Below are positions 59,967 through 64,000 of a DNA stretch of 64,000 nt, piece after piece. The DNA comes from Cytophagaceae bacterium (GTDB lineage Bacteria; Bacteroidota; Bacteroidia; Flavobacteriales; Flavobacteriaceae): NCBI GenBank assembly GCA_002710685.1, contig PALD01000034.1, positions 41,052 to 105,051 of the forward strand, read 5' to 3'. Below the pieces are notes generated by a model. The model was given only the letters and a program-made list of their open reading frames with translations. It had not been told where the DNA came from and made no database searches. Both the position numbers and the translations under genes were made by a program. Each line of letters begins with the position of its first letter. Position 1 is the first letter of the stretch.

Positions 59967-62261
59967 CTACTCATTTGATAATGAAAAAGGATAAGCCTTG
60001 GGCGAGGTGCCGCGGTCTTCATTAGGGGTGTCAGACATCTCGAAATCTAGGGTAGCACCTTTTAATAGAGCCTCATGACTTATCCAGTTTTTATCATATT
60101 CCTTGCCATCAAATTTTAAGTCTTTGATATAGCGGTTGTCCTTGCTGTTTTGTGGGGCATTGATGGTTACGGTCTTGCCATTCTCCAGGTTGATGGTGAC
60201 CTTCTTGAACAAGGGCGCGCCCAGTACATATTGGTCTATTGCGGGTGTTACGGGATAAAAGCCCATGGCGGAGAACACATACCAGGCAGACGTTTGACCG
60301 TTATCTTCATCTCCACAATACCCATCTGGGGTGGCCATGTACATCCTGTCCATGGTTTCACGTACCCATTTTTGGGTCTTCCAGGGTGCACCGGCATAAT
60401 TGTACAGGTAGATCATGTGCTGTATGGGTTGGTTACCATGTGCATATTGCCCCATGTCTGCTATCTGCATCTCGCGTATTTCATGGATGACCCCTCCATA
60501 GACACTCTCATCAAATATGGGCGGCATGGAGAACACGGAATCCAGCTTTTTTACAAATTTATCTTTTCCGCCCATCAGGTCAACCAGTCCCTGTACATCG
60601 TGGAATACTGACCAACTGTAGTGCCAGCTATTTCCTTCGGTAAAGGGGTTGCCCCATTTAAACGGGTTGAAGTCTTCTTGCCAGCTGCCGTCTTCATTCT
60701 TACCGCGCATGAGGCCATAGCTGGGGTCAAAGAGGTTCTTATAGTTCATGCTGCGTTCCTTATAGATCTTGATGTCTTTTTTGGGCTTCCCGATGGCCTT
60801 GCCAAACTGGTAGATGGCAAAATCATCATAGGCATACTCCAGTGTCCTGGCAGCGCTTTCATTAACGCCCACATTGTAGGGTACATAGCCCAACTTGTTA
60901 TAATAAGGTGCACCCGCGCGGCCCACGGCCGTCATGGGGCCTTCATTGTTTGCACCGTTTACCAGCGCTTTCCATAGGGTTTCGGTATCGTAGCCCCGCA
61001 AGCCTTTGATGTACGCATCAGAGACTACTGAGGCAGAGTTGTTGCCCACCATGATGTTGGCATATCCCGGGCTGGACCATTCGGGTAACCAACCGCCTTC
61101 TTTATAATCATTGACAAGGCCTGCCTGCATCTCTTTGTTGATGGATGGGTAGGCCAGGTTCAAGAAGGGGTATAGTGCCCGGAAGGTATCCCAGAAGCCT
61201 GTACCGGCAAACATATATCCCGGAAGGACCTTGCCGTTGTAGGGGCTCCAGTGCACGATCTCATCGTCCTTGTTGATTTCATATAACTTGTTAGGAAAGA
61301 AAAGTGTTCTGTACAGGCAGGAGTAAAAGGTCCTTACCTGGTCAATGGTACCGCCACCCACATCGATGCGGCCCAACTTTTCGTTCCATAGGTCGCGTGC
61401 GTTCTGCTTTGTGGTTTCAAAATCATTGTCGGCGATTTCCCTGTCCAGGTTCAGTTCAGCTTGTTCAAAGCTTATGAAGGAAGAAGCCACCTTGGCATGG
61501 ATAACATCTCCGTCCTGGGTTTTAAAGCCCACGATGGCCCCGGCATGGTCCCCTTCCATCTCGGCCTGACCTTTGGACAGTTTATCGCCTTCCCACGTAT
61601 TTACATTATCAAAAGGGGTGTCAAACTTGATCACAAAATAGTTCTTGAAATTGGTCAACTTGCCCCGGGCATATTTTGTGGTGTACCCTATAATCTTGTT
61701 TTCTTCGGGAATCACCTTGACGTAGGAGCCCTTGTCAAAGGGGTCTATGACCACATAGGCGCTGTCAGACTTGGGAAAGGTCATCTTAAACTGTGCCGCA
61801 CGTTCGGTAGGGGTAAGCTCGACCGTTACATCATGGTCTGCCAGGTACACCTTGTAATAATAGGGCGTGGAGACTTCCGCTTTATGCGAAAACCAGCTGG
61901 CGCGGTCATCTTGCTTAAACTTCATGCCCCCGGTAACCGGCATGAGGGCAAACTGCCCATAATCGTTCATCCAGGGAGAGGGTTGGTGTGTCTGCTTAAA
62001 CCCCCTTATCTTGTCCGCATTATAGGTATAGGCCCATCCATCACCCATCTTGCCTGTTTGTGGAGACCAGAAGTTCATCCCCCAGGGCACTGCAATGGCG
62101 GGATAGGTATTTCCATTGGACAGCCCGGGGCTGGAGTCAGTACCCATCAAGGGGTTTACATAATCCACGGGGTTTTCCACTTTGTCTATCATGGCTTCCT
62201 TTTGGGCGAAAGCCGAAGAAAGGATAAGGCAAAAAAGGAGTAAGCTGCATGTATTTTTCAT
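59967..62261 (-). CDS. GH92 alpha-mannosidase, secreted (alpha-1,2-type motif)
   Basis: A 764-residue exported enzyme (signal peptide about 1-20, SAFAQ). GH92 motifs: NPVDYVNPLMGTDSSPGLSN, TYPAIAVPWGMNFWSPQTG, GFKQTHQPSPWMNDYGQFAL, GTGFWDTFRALYPFLNL, GNQPIQHMIYLYNYAG, and GYCGDEDNGQTSAWYVFSAMGFYPVTP near the C-terminus. The THQPSPWM.DYG motif is the form of characterised alpha-1,2-mannosidases of this family, so removal of alpha-1,2-mannose side chains is likely. It lies between GH43 upstream and the repeat-rich spacer downstream, all on one strand. Confidence 0.94.
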   Translation of the reverse strand: MKNTCSLLLFCLILSSAFAQKEAMIDKVENPVDYVNPLMGTDSSPGLSNGNTYPAIAVPWGMNFWSPQTGKMGDGWAYTYNADKIRGFKQTHQPSPWMNDYGQFALMPVTGGMKFKQDDRASWFSHKAEVSTPYYYKVYLADHDVTVELTPTERAAQFKMTFPKSDSAYVVIDPFDKGSYVKVIPEENKIIGYTTKYARGKLTNFKNYFVIKFDTPFDNVNTWEGDKLSKGQAEMEGDHAGAIVGFKTQDGDVIHAKVASSFISFEQAELNLDREIADNDFETTKQNARDLWNEKLGRIDVGGGTIDQVRTFYSCLYRTLFFPNKLYEINKDDEIVHWSPYNGKVLPGYMFAGTGFWDTFRALYPFLNLAYPSINKEMQAGLVNDYKEGGWLPEWSSPGYANIMVGNNSASVVSDAYIKGLRGYDTETLWKALVNGANNEGPMTAVGRAGAPYYNKLGYVPYNVGVNESAARTLEYAYDDFAIYQFGKAIGKPKKDIKIYKERSMNYKNLFDPSYGLMRGKNEDGSWQEDFNPFKWGNPFTEGNSWHYSWSVFHDVQGLVDLMGGKDKFVKKLDSVFSMPPIFDESVYGGVIHEIREMQIADMGQYAHGNQPIQHMIYLYNYAGAPWKTQKWVRETMDRMYMATPDGYCGDEDNGQTSAWYVFSAMGFYPVTPAIDQYVLGAPLFKKVTINLENGKTVTINAPQNSKDNRYIKDLKFDGKEYDKNWISHEALLKGATLDFEMSDTPNEDRGTSPKAYPFSLSNE

Positions 62262-62301
62262 TGTGATGTTTGTTGTTGTATGCTGTACGGTTATGCGGTT
62301 C

Positions 62302-62347
62302 TACCGTTACGGGTAGTTCTGTTCCTAGTGTTTAACCCGTAACGGTA
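62302..62347. other. 13-base perfect inverted repeat in GH43-GH92 spacer
   Basis: TACCGTTACGGGT (62302-62314) pairs with 62335-62347 across a 20-base loop. It lies 25 bases after the GH43 stop and 41 bases before the GH92 ATG on the minus strand. No T-run follows the second arm, so it may be a regulatory hairpin or a pair of protein-binding half sites rather than a plain terminator. Confidence 0.7.
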
Positions 62348-62371
62348 TTCTATTTTTTCCAGTTGCTATGG

Positions 62372-63391
62372 CTAGTGTAACGGGAAGGCTTCCACACCTT
62401 CTTCGGTAATTTTGACGGGTTTGATCAGGCCGTTTTTGTCAAACTCCATAATGTCGATGCAGGTTTCACGGGAGTTGCCATCCGTCTCGGTAAGCGGCCT
62501 ACGGTGATAGACCATATAGTATTTATCAGTTCCCTCAGGGTGTATCACACTGTGGTGTCCCGCACCTGTGGCCACCTCAGGGTCCTGCTGCAATATCTTG
62601 CCCACGCGCTCAAAGGGGCCAAAGGGACTGTCAGCAATGGCATAGGCCACACTATAGTCGGGACCTGTCCATCCTCCTTCGCTCCACATAAAGTAGTATT
62701 TACCGTCCTTGATGAACATAAACGGACCCTCCACATAACTATCTGGTGTGATTTCTTTAAAGATGGTACCATCCTCAAAGGGCACAAAACCCGTAAAATC
62801 ATCCTTGAGCTTGGCAATGTTGCAATGCCTCCATCCTCCATAGATCAAGTAGTAGCTACCGTCCTGGTCATGAAACACAAATTGGTCAATGGGCTGGGCC
62901 CCGTTATGAAATTTATCTACCAGGGGTTTGCCCAAATAATCTTTATACGGTCCGCCCGGGGTATCGCTCACGGCAACACCTATCCCGCCTTTTTCATCAT
63001 CGCTCTGTATATCGTTTGCACCAAAAAAGAGGAAGTATTTATCATCCTTCTCGATGATGGAAGGTGCCCACACGGCCCGGTTTGCCCATTTAATGGCTGC
63101 CGTATCCACGATGCGCTCATGCTTGGTCCAGTTGACCAGGTCAGGCGAACTGAACGCGTCAAAGAACACCTGTTTTTCATACGGGGCAGAGTACGTGGGA
63201 AAAATCCAGTACTCCTCATCAAAGATGATGCCCTCAGGGTCAGCATACCATCCCGGGAATACAGGGTTCCCGGCGCGTGCGACCTCTTGGGTCCCTGCCG
63301 TGTTTTCAGCAGTGTCCGGATTGGATTTCTTCTCGCCACACGCCATGAACAGCAGGGCAGAGAGCGTAAGTAAGAGTGGTGTTGATTTCAT
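62372..63391 (-). CDS. GH43-family glycosidase, lipoprotein
   Basis: A 339-residue lipoprotein (Cys 18 in LLFMAC, followed by GEKK). After a short low-complexity linker comes a five-bladed GH43 propeller. All three GH43 acidic residues can be placed: Asp 51 (base) in PGWYADPEG, Asp 169 (pKa modulator) in GAQPIDQFVF, and Glu 221 (acid) in SYVEGPFMF. GH43 enzymes release arabinofuranose, xylose or, in some subfamilies, galactose. The gene heads the GH43-GH92-GH92 strand of the mannan locus and has a LacI-type site 43 bases before its ATG. It probably removes a side chain from the mannan. Confidence 0.92.
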   Translation of the reverse strand: MKSTPLLLTLSALLFMACGEKKSNPDTAENTAGTQEVARAGNPVFPGWYADPEGIIFDEEYWIFPTYSAPYEKQVFFDAFSSPDLVNWTKHERIVDTAAIKWANRAVWAPSIIEKDDKYFLFFGANDIQSDDEKGGIGVAVSDTPGGPYKDYLGKPLVDKFHNGAQPIDQFVFHDQDGSYYLIYGGWRHCNIAKLKDDFTGFVPFEDGTIFKEITPDSYVEGPFMFIKDGKYYFMWSEGGWTGPDYSVAYAIADSPFGPFERVGKILQQDPEVATGAGHHSVIHPEGTDKYYMVYHRRPLTETDGNSRETCIDIMEFDKNGLIKPVKITEEGVEAFPLH

Positions 63392-63433
63392 GATATTTTA
63401 AAAATATAAGGGCTAAATATAAGCATTGAAAGA

Positions 63434-63447
63434 GTAAAACGATTTAG
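63434..63447 (-). promoter_or_regulatory. LacI-type operator upstream of GH43 gene
   Basis: On the minus strand CTAAATCGTTTTAC, 10 of 14 bases palindromic and of the same family as the operators at 17069, 24171, 25621 and 32910. Its -7 region (TCTTTCAA) and -33 region are weaker than in those. Confidence 0.6.
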
Positions 63448-63548
63448 CATTCTGGATATTTCTTAGATTTTCCCAAAGGTGTTTTATTGATTTATGCATT
63501 AGCGTTAGCCAACCTCCTTGGCCTATTGCTTAAAAATAAAATAATTAG

Positions 63549-63633
63549 GGGGATATGGAGGGGAAAATGGAAAGTAGAAATTAGAAATTAGAAAAGGGAA
63601 AATTAGAAAGTGGAATAGAGAATAGAGGGGAAG
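63549..63633. repeat. Purine-rich low-complexity tract
   Basis: Irregular repetition of AGAAATT, GGAAAA and AATAGAG words. It is similar in style to the tracts at 7774-7850 and 59743-59920. Confidence 0.6.
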
Positions 63634-63704
63634 GACATGAGATTGCATGCTGATGTAATAGATTGTCACTTTGACTCTGCTCAATGACCGTACAATAAAA
63701 AACT

Positions 63705-63726
63705 CCTTCCCTTAGTCAAGGGAAGG
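63705..63726. other. Perfect 9-base hairpin
   Basis: CCTTCCCTT (63705-63713) pairs with 63718-63726 across AGTC. It lies in repeat-rich DNA without an adjacent gene end, so it is more likely part of a dispersed repeat than a terminator. Confidence 0.6.
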
Positions 63727-63767
63727 TGGCCGAGGAGAGCACATGCTATGATGGTCTAGAATTTAAT

Positions 63768-63863
63768 TGTCACTTCGCGTGGGTTTTGTGAGGGGAGTGA
63801 ACAACAACTGTATCGAGAAGTCTCGTCACTTGGACTCTCTGCAATGACCTGGGTTTTTATTAT
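63768..63863 (+). repeat. 95-base intergenic direct repeat, copy 1
   Basis: Starts TGTCACTTCGCGT and ends GACCTGGGTTTTTATTAT. It shares nearly every base with 63906-64000, including TTTTGTGAGGGGAGYGAAC and TGTATCGAGAAGTCTCG. The unit has partly complementary ends (ACTTCG and CGAGAAGT). Confidence 0.85.
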
Positions 63864-63905
63864 AGGATTATAGGTTATGCAGCTTAATGCCCAATGCCTG
63901 CTGCA

Positions 63906-64000
63906 TGTCACTTCGAGTAGGTTTTGTGAGGGGAGCGAACAAAAACTGTATCGAGAAGTCTCGTCACTTGGGCTTTGTGCATTGACCTGATTTTTATTAT
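63906..64000 (+). repeat. 95-base intergenic direct repeat, copy 2
   Basis: Second copy, 42 bases after the first. It runs to the end of the window, so further copies may follow. Confidence 0.85.

Larger units (their letters stand above)
63392..64000. other. Right-edge intergenic region rich in repeats
   Basis: No credible gene in 609 bases. Contents in order: GH43 promoter/operator, a purine-rich low-complexity tract (63549-63633), a 9-base hairpin (63705-63726) and two copies of a 95-base direct repeat reaching the window edge. Confidence 0.75.

Noticed and set aside
61461..62243. 260-codon plus-strand frame opposite a GH92 gene, and a similar one at 62504-63373 opposite GH43
   Set aside because: Both mirror genes with intact catalytic motifs; no domain or signal in the antisense products.
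63705..63726. Transcription terminator for GH43
   Set aside because: It lies upstream of the GH43 start, not after its stop, and has no T-run; more likely part of a dispersed repeat.
1..64000. tRNA, rRNA, CRISPR array, insertion sequence or prophage
   Set aside because: None seen: no regularly spaced repeats, transposase or integrase frames or cloverleaf-like segments were recognised by reading.

Overview
The window looks like chromosomal DNA of a member of the Flavobacteriia (Bacteroidota). The reasons are three SusC/SusD-type outer-membrane uptake pairs, an ECF sigma/FecR pair of the kind that drives such loci, Bacteroidota-style promoters (TTG-N19-TAnnTTTG) without clear Shine-Dalgarno sequences, many Bacteroidota-type lipoproteins, and a run of GH92/GH76/GH125 alpha-mannan enzymes. 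I see no tRNA, rRNA, CRISPR array, transposase or phage gene.

Layout. 1-6.6 kb: small secreted or hypothetical genes, a DUF1304 membrane protein, a cyclase-family/3-mercaptopyruvate-sulfurtransferase-type pair and a tandemly duplicated 124-residue hypothetical gene. 6.8-16.1 kb, all on the minus strand: ECF sigma, FecR anti-sigma, STN-containing SusC, SusD, a calcineurin-like phosphoesterase and a glycerophosphodiesterase. This looks like a regulated uptake locus for an organic phosphodiester. 16.3-40.7 kb: a large polysaccharide utilisation locus with an SGNH esterase, a GH127-type enzyme, SusC/D pair 1, a FucP-like sugar symporter, SusC/D pair 2 with a SusE-like protein, surface GH76 endo-mannanase, GH125, GH92, esterase, GH97 and a ROK sugar kinase. 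57.4-63.4 kb: two more GH92 genes and a GH43 gene on the minus strand complete the locus. The enzymes fit a decorated alpha-mannan. GH76 carries a surface-lipoprotein signal and would cut outside; the GH92/GH125 exo-enzymes appear periplasmic. The ROK kinase and the MFS symporter would handle the released sugar.

40.7-47.2 kb: aldo/keto reductase, luciferase-like flavin oxidoreductase, an SDR with an AraC regulator, a lipoprotein, and an ECF sigma/anti-sigma/periplasmic-sensor operon.

47.4-56.9 kb: the most unusual part. A secreted metacaspase-like protein (plus strand) meets, tail to tail, a four-gene minus-strand operon. That operon encodes a lipoprotein, a CHASE2 sensor without any cytoplasmic output domain, a secreted FecR-like protein and a 1554-residue propeller-plus-caspase protein. 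Every member carries an export signal or is membrane-bound, so I infer a cell-envelope caspase system. Its largest gene is much more AT-rich than its neighbours.

Regulation. Three promoters of the mannan locus have the same design: a palindrome close to CTAAAACGTTTTAG fills the last 14 bases of the 19-base spacer between TTG and TAnnTTTG. Three weaker copies lie upstream of the GH127, SusC-1 and GH43 genes. This points to one LacI-type repressor that is not encoded in the window. A second sequence family, 16-base palindromes of the form TTTSGC-N4-GCSAAA, is scattered through coding and non-coding DNA.
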